Positions 32,344 to 40,990 of a DNA stretch of 52,243 nucleotides are shown here, piece by piece. Under the pieces are notes generated by a model. It had not been told where the DNA came from and did not search any database. It was given only the letters and a program-made list of their open reading frames with translations. The number at the start of each line of letters is the position of its first letter. Within the stretch, counting starts at the first letter, position 1. Both the position numbers and the translations under genes were made by a program. Origin of the DNA: Burkholderia aenigmatica (GTDB taxonomy: Bacteria > Pseudomonadota > Gammaproteobacteria > Burkholderiales > Burkholderiaceae); the NCBI RefSeq assembly GCF_902499175.1, contig NZ_CABVQC010000067.1, positions 1-52,243 of the forward strand, written 5' to 3'.

Positions 32344-33056
32344 CACGGCTCGACGCCGGCCACCAGCATGTAGCCGATGCCCCAGACGGTCTTGATGAAG
32401 CGCGGCTTGCCGGGATCGTCCTCGACGATCTGGCGCAGCCGCAGGATCTGCACGTCGACGCTGCGGTCGAGTGCGGCATGGTCGCGGCCGCGCGCGCGGG
32501 CGAGCAGGTTTTCGCGGCTCACCGCGCGGTTTGGCGACGAGCCGAGCGCATGCAACAGCAGCATCTGCGCCGAATGGATCTCGACGGGCGTGCCGTCGCG
32601 CATCAGCGTCTGCTGGCCGACGTCGAACGTGAATGCGCCGAAACGCAACCGCTGCGACGTGACGGTCGGCTCGCCGGCCGCCATCTTCTGCCGCCGCAGC
32701 AATGCGCGGACGCGGGCCACGAGTTCGTCGGGGAGAAACGGTTTCGCCAGGTAATCGTCGGCGCCCGTCTCGAGGCCGACGACCTTGTCGGCGGCGTCGC
32801 CTTTCGCGGTGAGCATCAGGATCGGCAGCGTCTGGCCTTCGGCGCGCAGGCGCCGGCACACGCTCAGGCCGTCCTCGGGCTCCATCATCAGGTCGAGCAC
32901 CAGCAGGTCATACGGTTCGCGCTGTAGCAGGCGGTCGAGCCGCTTGCCGTCGGCGACCGCGCGCACCTGGAAGCCGTGGCCGGTCAGGAAGCGCTGCAGC
33001 ATGTTGCGCAGCTCGGCTTCGTCGTCGAGCACGACGATCCTGCAGGACTGTTCCAT
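32343..33056 (-). CDS. OmpR/PhoB-family response regulator
   Basis: A 237-residue regulator. Receiver: IVVLDDEAELR (acid pocket), LLVLDLMMEPEDGLSV (D55), MLTAKG and LAKPF (K105). The winged-helix DNA-binding domain is at about 135-232: LMRDGTPVEIHSAQMLLLHA, ARGRDHAALDRSVDVQILRL and FIKTVWGIGYML. The stop overlaps the kinase gene start. A GCGACA direct-repeat array with 10-bp period lies upstream of the operon at 34.8-35.3 kb, a spacing suited to this protein class. Confidence 0.92.
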   Translation of the reverse strand: MEQSCRIVVLDDEAELRNMLQRFLTGHGFQVRAVADGKRLDRLLQREPYDLLVLDLMMEPEDGLSVCRRLRAEGQTLPILMLTAKGDAADKVVGLETGADDYLAKPFLPDELVARVRALLRRQKMAAGEPTVTSQRLRFGAFTFDVGQQTLMRDGTPVEIHSAQMLLLHALGSSPNRAVSRENLLARARGRDHAALDRSVDVQILRLRQIVEDDPGKPRFIKTVWGIGYMLVAGVEP

Positions 33057-33099
33057 CGCTTGCCTCCCGGTGCGTGCGCGGCCGGATTCTCGTGCGGGT

Positions 33100-33405
33100 T
33101 CAACGGGCCGCCATGCGCTGGCGCATGAAACCGGCGAGCTGCTCGAGCGTGACGTAGCCGTTGTGCTGCGTGTCGATTTCGTCGAAATGCTGCGCGACCA
33201 TTGGCATGCCCGCGGCGGCCTGCTCGCGGGTGAGCTTGCCGTCGTGCGTCGTGTTCGCGCTGGCGAAACGGGACTGCAACTGCATCAGCGCACGTTCGAC
33301 GCGTGCACCGCCGTTCGCCGCGCCGGGCGGCACCTGCTGGGCCGACGCTGCTGCTGAGACGATACACAAAACGACGATGGCAATCATCTTCTTGATGGAC
33401 TTCAT
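33100..33405 (-). CDS. Secreted EF-hand protein
   Basis: A 101-residue periplasmic protein. The signal peptide is IAIVVLCIVSAAASAQ. Two EF-hand-like loops follow: NTTHDGKLTREQA and DTQHNGYVTLEQL, each with the Gly at position 6 and an acidic residue at the end. This suggests Ca2+ binding, although the first loop begins with Asn instead of Asp. It has a strong ribosome site AAGGAG and lies 43 bp upstream of the regulator gene, so it is probably co-transcribed with the two-component pair and may feed calcium-related or envelope information into it. That link is inference. Confidence 0.85.
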   Translation of the reverse strand: MKSIKKMIAIVVLCIVSAAASAQQVPPGAANGGARVERALMQLQSRFASANTTHDGKLTREQAAAGMPMVAQHFDEIDTQHNGYVTLEQLAGFMRQRMAAR

Positions 33406-33498
33406 GGGGTTTCTCCTTGCGTGGCCGACGGTCTGCGCCGGCCGGGTGGTTGATGAAACAAGCGGATGGAAAACGAAGCGAAACGAAGCGGCGCCGGG

Positions 33499-34575
33499 TT
33501 ATGCCCAGTGCGCGGGTATCCATACGCGGCCGGCCCAGTGGGCGGGCACCCAGATGACGGCGCGCGGCGGGTGGGCGACATACACGGCACGCGGGGCGAC
33601 GTACACGGAACGCGGCAGCGGCGGCGCGAGGTACAGGACCTTCGGCGGCGGCGGTGCGACGTAGACGACTCGCGGCGGGGGTGCGACCACGACAGCCTTC
33701 GGCGCCGCAACGCGCACGACCTTCGGCGGGGGCGGCGGGACGATGACAGCGGCAGGTACGGGCGGCGGGGGCGTGACCACGACGGCGGCCGGTGCAGGTG
33801 CCGCGACAGCGACCGTGGCGGCGGGCGGTGGGGTCGTCACGACCACGGCGGCCGGCGGAGGCGCCACGACAGGCGCCGGCACCGGGACAGGAACCGGCAC
33901 CGTTCCGCCGGCCACGACCACCGTGCCGCCCACTGTCGTGCTGCCGTGGATCACGGTCGTGCCACCGGTCGAGACCGTGCCGCCGTGTACGACCGTCGAG
34001 CCGCCCGACGTCGTCACGACACCCGGCGCCACGCGCGTCGCGCTGCCGGAATGCGTGACGGTTCCGCCGTCGGTGCCCGTCACGGTGCCGGAGCGCGAGC
34101 AGGTCGAGCCCGCGCAATTCGTCGACGCCGTGTGGCTGGCCGTGTTGCCGTTCGCGCCCGTGATCGTGCCGCTCGACGAGTACTGGCCCGGGCCGTTGCG
34201 CGTCACGCTGCCCGACGTCGTGGCGCTGCGGCCGTCCGAGCCCGTCAGCGAACCGGTGTGCGAGCAGGTGCCGCCCGCGCAGCTCGTGTCGCCGCTGTGT
34301 TCGACCGAGCGCCCGTTCGGCCCGACGGCCGTGCCGCTGTTCGAGAATTGGCCGGGCGCGGTGCGCGTGACGGTGCCCGTGTTGGTCGCGATACCGCCGC
34401 CGGGGCCGATCACGCCGCCCGCATGTGAGCAGCTGCCGCCGCCGCACGAGCCGGCGTGCGCGCCGTTGTAGGTGCCGCGCGGCGTGTACGCGGTGCCGTG
34501 GCCGGCCCAGCCGGCGAAGGCCGGTGCGCAGGCGAGGGTGAGAGCAGTGGCGGTGACGAGGAAGCGGGTTTTCAT
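33499..34575 (-). CDS. Secreted low-complexity repeat protein
   Basis: A 358-residue secreted protein with a signal peptide (FLVTATALTLACAPAFAG). Residues about 45-190 are Gly/Ser/Thr repeats of about 45 residues, each with GPGQ(Y/F)SxSGT and CAGGTCSHTG-like Cys pairs: TRTAPGQFSNSGTAVGPNGR, then TRNGPGQYSSSGTITGANGN. A Val/Pro/Ala tract follows (GTVPVPVPVPAPVVAPPP and similar). The end repeats PxxVxYVAPP and closes with two W-(V/I)-PAHWA motifs, as in YXWAAHWA-type outer-surface proteins. Function unknown; possibly a cell-surface or wall-spanning filament. It heads the EF-hand/regulator/kinase operon and has an AAGGA ribosome site. Confidence 0.75.
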   Translation of the reverse strand: MKTRFLVTATALTLACAPAFAGWAGHGTAYTPRGTYNGAHAGSCGGGSCSHAGGVIGPGGGIATNTGTVTRTAPGQFSNSGTAVGPNGRSVEHSGDTSCAGGTCSHTGSLTGSDGRSATTSGSVTRNGPGQYSSSGTITGANGNTASHTASTNCAGSTCSRSGTVTGTDGGTVTHSGSATRVAPGVVTTSGGSTVVHGGTVSTGGTTVIHGSTTVGGTVVVAGGTVPVPVPVPAPVVAPPPAAVVVTTPPPAATVAVAAPAPAAVVVTPPPPVPAAVIVPPPPPKVVRVAAPKAVVVAPPPRVVYVAPPPPKVLYLAPPLPRSVYVAPRAVYVAHPPRAVIWVPAHWAGRVWIPAHWA

Positions 34576-34835
34576 CGGGTGTCCTTGCGGTTCGTTTCGG
34601 TGCACGCAGTGGCGTGGCGACGGGACGAACTTTAGGGCGATGACACCCGCCCGTCGCGTCATAAAAGATGTCGCGGTGTTACACGTGGCGTGCTGTTTCG
34701 AAGTACGACGAATGCGTGCGCCGGCCACGGCGATCGCGGGCATGCCACGCCGGGCAAGGCTGTCGGCGATGCGGTCGCGTGAGGGCACGGTGCCGCGGCA
34801 CGCGAGCGGACCGTGTCGTGCGCAGCGCGAAAGCG
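34576..34835. other. Divergent intergenic region, left part
   Basis: No gene recognised. Contains TGTCGCGG at about 34670 (one more copy, inverted, of the GCGACA motif of the array to the right) and a run of GC-rich sequence. It probably holds the promoter of the repeat-protein operon. Confidence 0.4.
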
Positions 34836-35340
34836 TGTCGCGGCGACATGCGGCGACATATTTGCCGGCCGATTCATGCGTGTTTTGTGTCGAGCCGCGT
34901 CACGCGATTTGAACGCATGCAGTACGCCATGTGCGACTGGAACGTGCTTCGCCGTAACAGGGCGCGACCGTCGCCAGCCATCCGAAGAATCGATTTCCTT
35001 CCGATCGGTAACGACAGGGTTCAGCTGTCGCGCAGGGCTTGTCCGTCGGCCCGTGTCATGCCGTGTACGACGCCGTCGACCGGCTTCGTCACGGGCGACA
35101 CATTTTCCGCAGGACAGGCGTACGCGCAGCCCCAAACCGGCTCGGCTCCAGTCCACAAGCGCCCGCGCCCGCCATGTAGCACCTGATCGCCTTTCCCGCG
35201 ACATGCGGCGACACATTCCCCGCCGGACACACATACGCGCAGCCCCAAACCGGCCGTCCTCCAATCCACAAGCGCCCTTGACCGCCACACACCACCCGAA
35301 CACCTTTCCCCGCGACATACGGCGACACATTTCCCGCGTG
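34836..35340. repeat. GCGACA direct-repeat array in ~113-bp tandem units
   Basis: Two long direct repeats (35094-35206 and 35207-35320) share blocks such as GGCGACACATT, ACGCGCAGCCCCAAACCGG, TCCACAAGCGCCC and TTTCCC(C)GCGACAT. A third partial copy is at 35321-35340. Pairs of GCGACA spaced exactly 10 bp apart occur at 34843/34853, 35198/35208 and 35312/35322; a single copy is at 35095. TGTCGC-G-GCGACA (34836-34848) is a perfect inverted repeat. Open frames across the repeats have no coding character. It lies between the divergent repeat-protein operon and the desaturase gene. Confidence 0.85.
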
Positions 35341-35439
35341 GTTTTTCCATTCCGCGCCCACTACAGTGCGTTCCATTCGACGCGATGGCAGCCCGTGCCG
35401 CCCATGACGCGTCCGACTCAACCGAAGGAAAGGCCCATC

Positions 35440-36348
35440 ATGCTCACCACCACAGGAAAGCTCACGTACTACGTCACGCTCTTCATCGTCGCCGTCTCGC
35501 TCGTCGAGGCGGCCGTGCTCACCTGGCGCCGCGCCCGCGGGCCCGAACCGTTCGACTGGAACGAGGTGTGGTTGTCGCTCGCCGATCTCGCGGGCCGCAA
35601 GCTGCTCGCGCTGGTGCCGCTGTCGCTCGCCACGCCCCTGTTCGACCTCGCGTGGGCGCACCGGCTCTTCACGATCCCGCTCCACAGCGTCGCGCTCGCG
35701 CTGCTCGTGTTCGTCGGCCAGGAGTTCTGCTACTACGGGTATCACCGCGCATCGCACCGCGTGCGCTTCTTCTGGTCGACCCATGCGGTGCATCATTCGC
35801 CGAACCAGTTGACGCTGTCGTCCGCATTTCGCCTCGGCTGGACCGGCAAGATCGCCGGCGCCGCGATGTTCTTCACGCCGCTCGTATGGCTCGGCGTGCG
35901 TCCGGAAGCCGTGCTGGCGATCCTGTCGTTCAACCTGATGTACCAGTTCTGGCTGCACAACACGTGGATGCCGAAGCTCGGCTGGTTCGAATACGTGTTC
36001 AACACGCCGTCCGCGCACCGCGTGCACCATGCGTCGAACCTCGACTATCTCGATGCGAACTACGGTGGCGTGCTGGTGGTGTTCGACCGGCTGTTCGGCA
36101 CCTATGTCGCCGAGCGTGCTGACGAGCCGTGCCGCTTTGGCCTCGTCACGCCGACCCGCTCGCGCAATCCGTTCGTCGTCGAGCTCGAGCACTGGGCGAG
36201 CCTCGCCCGCGACGTCGCCACGGCCCGCGACGTGTGGACCGCGATCCGCTTCGTGCTGCTGCCGCCGGGCTGGCGCCCCGACAACCAGGGCGAAACGACG
36301 GAGGAATTGCGCCGCCGCAGCCTCGTCGCGGTGCGCACGGATGCGTGA
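35440..36348 (+). CDS. Sterol desaturase / fatty-acid hydroxylase family membrane protein
   Basis: A 302-residue di-iron membrane oxygenase. Four or more hydrophobic segments include LTYYVTLFIVAVSLVEAAVL. The histidine clusters are complete: YHRASHRVRFFW (HxxxH), THAVHHSPN (HxxHH), LHNTWMP, and SAHRVHHASN near the C-terminal side. The family hydroxylates or desaturates sterols, hopanoids or fatty acids. ATG at 35440 follows GAAGGAAAGG; an in-frame ATG at 35404 would add 12 polar residues. Just upstream lie the ~113-bp repeats. Substrate is not deducible. Confidence 0.88.
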   Translation: MLTTTGKLTYYVTLFIVAVSLVEAAVLTWRRARGPEPFDWNEVWLSLADLAGRKLLALVPLSLATPLFDLAWAHRLFTIPLHSVALALLVFVGQEFCYYGYHRASHRVRFFWSTHAVHHSPNQLTLSSAFRLGWTGKIAGAAMFFTPLVWLGVRPEAVLAILSFNLMYQFWLHNTWMPKLGWFEYVFNTPSAHRVHHASNLDYLDANYGGVLVVFDRLFGTYVAERADEPCRFGLVTPTRSRNPFVVELEHWASLARDVATARDVWTAIRFVLLPPGWRPDNQGETTEELRRRSLVAVRTDA

Positions 36349-36451
36349 ACGGCGCTACGCTGTGGCGCATTGCCGGCCGCGCCCGCATGTCGCGGCCGGC
36401 ATGACTCATGCAACACGCATCAAGCAACCCTCGATCCAGGAGAAAACATCG

Positions 36452-37165
36452 ATGGAACACGAACTCAAAGGCAAGGCAGTCGCGATCACCGGCGGATTCG
36501 GTCATCTGGGCGTCGCGACGGCCGCGTGGCTCGGCGAGCGCGGCGCACGCGTCGCGCTGATCGGCCGCGGCGCGGCCCCGGCGGCGCAGGCGCTGCCCGG
36601 CGTGCCGGCCGACGCGCTGCGCATCGGCGGCATCGATCTCGTCGATCCGCAGGCCGCCGCGCAGGCGCTCGATACCGTACAGCGTGAATTCGGCCGCGTC
36701 GATGCGCTGCTGAACATCGCGGGCGCGTTCGTGTGGCAGACGATCGCCGACGGCGACGCCGCCACGTGGGACCGGATGTACGAACTGAACGTGAAGACCG
36801 CGCTGAACGCATCGAAGGCCGCGCTGCCGCACCTGCTGGCGAGCCCGGCCGGGCGCATCGTCAACATCGGCGCGGGCGCGGCGTTCAAGGCCGGCACGGG
36901 GATGGGCGCCTACGCGGCCGCGAAGGCCGGCGTCGCGCGGCTCACCGAGGCACTGGCGGCCGAGCTGCTCGACCGCGGCGTGACGGTGAACGCGATCCTG
37001 CCGAGCATTATCGATACGCCGCCGAACCGCGCGGACATGCCGGATGCGGATTTCACGCGCTGGGTGCGGCCGGAACAGATCGCGGCGACGATCGGCTTCC
37101 TGCTGTCGGCCGACGCGCAGGCGATCACCGGCGCGTCGATTCCGGTGACCGGCCGCGTGGCGTAA
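36452..37165 (+). CDS. SDR-family oxidoreductase
   Basis: A 237-residue short-chain dehydrogenase. The nucleotide motif is the variant TGGFGHLG instead of TGxxxGIG. NIAGAF, IVNIGAGAAF and YAAAKAG follow, with Tyr-x-x-x-Lys conserved and the catalytic Ser replaced by Gly/Ala in that strand (NIGAGAA), so catalysis by the canonical triad is uncertain. It ends ITGASIPVTGRVA. A good ribosome site AGGAG precedes the ATG. It lies 103 bp after the desaturase gene on the same strand; they may be co-transcribed. Confidence 0.88.
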   Translation: MEHELKGKAVAITGGFGHLGVATAAWLGERGARVALIGRGAAPAAQALPGVPADALRIGGIDLVDPQAAAQALDTVQREFGRVDALLNIAGAFVWQTIADGDAATWDRMYELNVKTALNASKAALPHLLASPAGRIVNIGAGAAFKAGTGMGAYAAAKAGVARLTEALAAELLDRGVTVNAILPSIIDTPPNRADMPDADFTRWVRPEQIAATIGFLLSADAQAITGASIPVTGRVA

Positions 37166-37251
37166 CGCGGCGGGGGCAAGGGCAGGGGCTCGCGCCGTGG
37201 CCGGCCGTGCGTACAATGTCGAACCGGATTGCGCGAGCCCAGCCAGAGACC

Positions 37252-37950
37252 ATGCATCAGCCCAATATCCTGATCGTCGAAGATGAAGTGGCGATCGCGG
37301 ACACGATCGTCTATGCCCTCGGCACCGACGGCATGCAGACCGTCCACTGCACGCTCGGGCAGGCGGCGCTCGACCATCTGCGCGACGCGCGCTTCGATCT
37401 CGTGGTGCTCGACGTCGGCCTGCCGGATCTCAGCGGCTTCGAAGTATGCCGGCGGCTGCGCACCTTCTCCGACGTGCCGGTGATCTTCCTCACCGCGCGG
37501 CACGATGAAATCGACCGGATCGTCGGGCTCGAAATCGGTGCCGACGATTACGTGGTCAAGCCGTTTTCGCCGCGCGAGCTGGCGGCGCGCGTGCGCGTGA
37601 TCCTGCGGCGTTTCTACCGGACGGCCGCACCCGAAGCGGCGCCCGCGCCGGCTGCGGCCATCGCACCGGGTTTCACGCTCGATACCGACGGCGCGCGCGT
37701 GTCGTGGCTCGGCCACGCGCTGGATCTCACGCGCTACGAATTCGGGCTGCTGGCGCTGCTGGTCCGGCATCCCGGGCGCATCTATTCGCGCGAGCAGTTG
37801 ATGGACCTCGTGTGGCACGAGGCATTCGACTCGGCCGACCGCACGGTCGACACGCATATCAAGACGCTGCGCGCCAAGCTGCGCGCGGTCGACCCCGAGC
37901 GCGACCCGATCCGCACGCATCGCGGGATGGGTTACTCGCTGCAACCGTAA
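37252..37950 (+). CDS. creB: Response regulator CreB
   Basis: A 232-residue OmpR-family regulator. Receiver: ILIVEDEVAIADTIVYAL, VVLDVGLPDLSGFEVCRRLR (D54), VIFLTARHDEIDRIVGLEIG and VVKPFSPRELAARV (K103). The winged-helix domain ends VDTHIKTLRAKLRAVDPER and THRGMGYSL. The VYALGTDG and FLTARHDEIDRIVGLE segments, and the following kinase plus CreD, identify it as CreB. In E. coli CreBC responds to growth in minimal media and, in several genera, to beta-lactam stress. It binds TTCAC-N6-TTCAC tags; such tags lie before creD here. Confidence 0.9.
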   Translation: MHQPNILIVEDEVAIADTIVYALGTDGMQTVHCTLGQAALDHLRDARFDLVVLDVGLPDLSGFEVCRRLRTFSDVPVIFLTARHDEIDRIVGLEIGADDYVVKPFSPRELAARVRVILRRFYRTAAPEAAPAPAAAIAPGFTLDTDGARVSWLGHALDLTRYEFGLLALLVRHPGRIYSREQLMDLVWHEAFDSADRTVDTHIKTLRAKLRAVDPERDPIRTHRGMGYSLQP

Positions 37951-37965
37951 CGAGCGGTACCGCCC

Positions 37966-39417
37966 ATGCATATCGGCCTGCGCATCTTCTTCGGTTTTTT
38001 CCTGATCGTCGGTCTGGCCGCGCTGATCACGCTGCGGGTCTTCGTGCAGGAGGTGAAACCCGGCGTGCGCGAGGCGATGGAGGACACGCTCGTCGATACC
38101 GCGCAAGTGCTCGCGACACTGGCCGCCGCCGACATGGCGAACGGCGACATCGCCGATGGCGCGTTCGCGCGGCAACTCGCGAACCTGCACGAGCGCCCGG
38201 TCAGCGCGAACGTGTGGGGCGTGCAGAAGAACACGATCGGCTACCGCCTCTACATCACCGACGCGCACGGCATCGTGCGCTACGACTCGTCCGGCAAAGC
38301 GGTCGGGCAGGACTATTCGCGCTGGAACGACGTGTATCGGACGCTGCGCGGCGAATACGGCGCGCGCAGCACGCGCAGCGATCCGAACGACGACAGCAGC
38401 ACCGTGATGCACGTGGCGGCGCCGATCCGGCGCGGCAACGAGATCATCGGCGTGTTGACGATCGCGAAGCCGAACCAGACGGTTGCGCCGTTCATCGCGC
38501 GCAGCCAGCGCAAGATCATGCTGTACGGCGCGCTGCTGATGGGCGGCGCGATCCTGATCGGCGTGGCCTGCACGTGGTGGCTGGTGGTCGGGCTGCGGCG
38601 CCTGCAGCGCTATGCGCGCGCGATCGCGGCGGGCGAGCGGGCCGACATGCCGCTGCAGGGCGCGAGCGAGCTGGCCGAGCTCGGGCGTGCGGTGGAAAGC
38701 ATGCATCAGCGGCTGGAGGACCGGCAGTACGTCGAGACCTACATCCACACGCTCACGCACGAGATGAAGAGCCCGCTGGCGGCGATCAGCGGCGCGGCCG
38801 AACTGCTGCAGGAAGACATGCCGGTGGCGAACCGCCGGCGCTTCACCGGAAACATCCGCCGCCAGGCCGGCCGCCTCGAACAGATGATCCGCAAGCTGCT
38901 CGCGCTCGCCGAAGTCGAGCAGAAGCAGCGCCTGTCGGTGCGCGAACCGGTCGCGCTGCGGCCGGTGCTCGAACAGCTCGTCGACGATATCGAGCCGCGC
39001 GCGCGGCAGCGCGGCGTGAACCTGGCGATCGACGCACACGACGCGGCCGATCCGGCGATCGTCGAAGGCGATCCGTTCCTGTTGCGCCAGGCGCTCGGCA
39101 ACCTGCTCGACAACGCGCTGGATTTCGCGCCGCAGGGCAGCACGATCCGCGTCGTGCTCGAACGGCAGCCGGCGGGCAGGGCGCACGTCGCCGTCGTGCG
39201 CGTGGCCGACGACGGCCCCGGCGTGCCCGACTACGCACTGGCGCGCGTGTTCGAGCGCTTCTATTCGCTGCCGCGCCCCGACGGGCAGGATCGCAGCACG
39301 GGTCTCGGGCTGTGTTTCGTCCGCGAAGTCGCGATGCTGCACCGCGGCCAGGTCGCGCTCGCGAACCGCGACGAAGGCGGTGCGTGCGCGACGCTCACGC
39401 TGCCGTCGGCGGGCTGA
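37966..39417 (+). CDS. creC: Sensor histidine kinase CreC
   Basis: A 483-residue kinase. TM1 about 7-27, a periplasmic/extracytoplasmic sensor of about 155 residues containing GYRLYITDAHGIVRYDSSGK and GQDYSRWNDVYRTLRGEYGA (a CreC hallmark), TM2 about 185-209, HAMP, and HisKA with THEMKSPLAAI (H265). ATP-binding: NLLDNALDFAPQG, DDGPGVP and STGLGLCFVREVA. It lies 15 bp after creB and is its cognate partner. E. coli CreC has the same length class (474). Confidence 0.92.
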   Translation: MHIGLRIFFGFFLIVGLAALITLRVFVQEVKPGVREAMEDTLVDTAQVLATLAAADMANGDIADGAFARQLANLHERPVSANVWGVQKNTIGYRLYITDAHGIVRYDSSGKAVGQDYSRWNDVYRTLRGEYGARSTRSDPNDDSSTVMHVAAPIRRGNEIIGVLTIAKPNQTVAPFIARSQRKIMLYGALLMGGAILIGVACTWWLVVGLRRLQRYARAIAAGERADMPLQGASELAELGRAVESMHQRLEDRQYVETYIHTLTHEMKSPLAAISGAAELLQEDMPVANRRRFTGNIRRQAGRLEQMIRKLLALAEVEQKQRLSVREPVALRPVLEQLVDDIEPRARQRGVNLAIDAHDAADPAIVEGDPFLLRQALGNLLDNALDFAPQGSTIRVVLERQPAGRAHVAVVRVADDGPGVPDYALARVFERFYSLPRPDGQDRSTGLGLCFVREVAMLHRGQVALANRDEGGACATLTLPSAG

Positions 39418-39423
39418 GCGCGC

Positions 39424-39472
39424 TTCACGTTCGCCACACATTCGCTTCACACCGGCTTCAATCGCCCTTCAC
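39424..39472 (+). promoter_or_regulatory. Array of cre-tag half-sites upstream of creD
   Basis: TTCAC or close variants occur every 11 bp: TTCAC (39424), CACAC (39435), TTCAC (39446), TTCAA (39457), TTCAC (39468). The last three form two overlapping TTCAC-N6-TTCAA and TTCAA-N6-TTCAC tags, close to the E. coli CreB consensus TTCAC-N6-TTCAC. It lies 50 bp before the creD start, as expected for CreB activation. Confidence 0.75.
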
Positions 39473-39521
39473 CGGGGCTGCTCATGCTGACCGTACCCTT
39501 TTACTCCGGTACCCGTCGGCC

Positions 39522-40913
39522 ATGAATCGAGTCCTGTTGTTCAAATTCGCGATCACCGCGTTTCTCGCGCTGCTGATCCTGATCCCGCTGCACATGGTGC
39601 AAAGCATCGTGCAGGAACGCTCCGCGTATCGGATGGATGCACTGCAGAGCATCTGGTCGAGCTATGCGGGGCCGCAGACGGTGACGGGCCCGGTGCTCGT
39701 CGTGCATTACACGGAAGTCACGCGCGTGCGCGACGACACGCCGGCCGGCGGCGCGACGAAGACGAGCCTCAGAAGCGAGACGAAGCGCCTGCTCGTGTTC
39801 CCGAAGACGCTGAACGTCGACGGCACGCTGACGACCAGCGTCCGCTATCGCGGCATCCACAAGGCGCTGGTGTACGAGCTGGCGAGCCGGCTGACCGGCA
39901 CGCTGCCGTTGCCGGACCTGAAGAAGCTGCCGCAGGCGGACGGCCACGTGAGCTTCAAGGTCGACGACGCTTACGTCGCGATCGGCATCGGCGACATTCG
40001 CGGGCTGACCGCGCAGCCCGACCTGCGCATCGGCGGCGCGCGCTTCGACGTCGAGCAGGGCACGCGGCTGGACAGCCTGCGCCAGGGCGTGCACGCGAAC
40101 GTCGATCTCGCGGCGCTGGCGGACGCAAGCGCGGGGGCGGCCGTGCCGTTCAGCATCGACCTGCCGTTGCGCGGCGCGGATTCCGTCGCGATCGCGCCGG
40201 TGGGCGACCAGAACGATTTCTCGCTGAAATCGACGTGGCCGCATCCGAGCTTCGACGGCGCGTTCCTGCCGAACAACCGCACGGTCGATGCGCACGGCTT
40301 CACCGGCAACTGGCGCGTGACGTCGTTCAACACGAAGGCGCGCGAACAGATTGCGTCGGGCAACGGGGAAGGTGCGATCGAAATGGCGTCGGTGTCGGTG
40401 ATCGAACCCGTGAACGTCTATCTGCAGGCCGAACGCGCGACGAAGTACGGCGCGCTGTTCGTGATGCTCACGTTCGCGAGCTTCTTCATGTACGAGCTCG
40501 TGAAGCGGTTGCGCATTCACCCGATCCAGTACGCGCTGGTCGGCCTGTCGCTCGCGCTGTTCTTCCTGCTGCTGCTGAGCCTGTCCGAGCACATCAGGTT
40601 CGCGTATGCGTATCTCGCGGCGAGCGGCGCATGCATCGGGTTGCTCGGCTTCTACCTGTCGTTCGTGCTGCAAAGCGTGAAGCGCGGTGCGGTGTTTGCC
40701 GCGCTGCTCACGGTGCTGTACGCGGCGCTCTATGGGCTGCTGCTGTCGGAAGACAATGCATTGATGCTCGGCTCGTTGCTGCTGTTCGCGATTCTCGCCG
40801 GCATCATGACGCTCACGCGCCGCGTCGACTGGTATTCGCTCGGTGCCGCGTGGCAGCCGTTGGCCGACAAGGCGGGTGCGGGTGCCGCGAAGCCGGGCGC
40901 GCAGGTGAAGTAA
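39522..40913 (+). CDS. creD: CreD inner-membrane protein
   Basis: A 463-residue protein of the CreD family: FAITAFLALLILIPLHMVQS (N-terminal TM), SYAGPQTVTGPVLVVHY (family signature), a large extracytoplasmic domain to about residue 300, and six C-terminal TM segments including LVGLSLALFFLLLLSLSEHI and LLGFYLSFVLQSVKRG. Its expression is strongly dependent on CreB in the genera studied, and its loss affects envelope integrity or beta-lactam response; the molecular role is not known. It closes the creBCD cluster. Confidence 0.93.
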   Translation: MNRVLLFKFAITAFLALLILIPLHMVQSIVQERSAYRMDALQSIWSSYAGPQTVTGPVLVVHYTEVTRVRDDTPAGGATKTSLRSETKRLLVFPKTLNVDGTLTTSVRYRGIHKALVYELASRLTGTLPLPDLKKLPQADGHVSFKVDDAYVAIGIGDIRGLTAQPDLRIGGARFDVEQGTRLDSLRQGVHANVDLAALADASAGAAVPFSIDLPLRGADSVAIAPVGDQNDFSLKSTWPHPSFDGAFLPNNRTVDAHGFTGNWRVTSFNTKAREQIASGNGEGAIEMASVSVIEPVNVYLQAERATKYGALFVMLTFASFFMYELVKRLRIHPIQYALVGLSLALFFLLLLSLSEHIRFAYAYLAASGACIGLLGFYLSFVLQSVKRGAVFAALLTVLYAALYGLLLSEDNALMLGSLLLFAILAGIMTLTRRVDWYSLGAAWQPLADKAGAGAAKPGAQVK

Positions 40914-40990
40914 GCACGCGGGTCGAGTGCAGCGCGCCGGTCGGCATGTTCTGGCCGGCGCGTCAAACGGCGCGGCGTCGCGTCGCCGAT

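Noticed and set aside
35021..35350. Leftward frame through the ~113-bp repeats (Cys/Gly/Arg-rich)
   Set aside because: The repeat structure explains the frame; composition is not protein-like, and the mirrored frames on both strands are equally open.
34576..35440. A complete mobile element carrying the ~113-bp repeats
   Set aside because: No transposase, integrase or terminal inverted repeats are present; the repeats are short tandem units next to regulatory genes.
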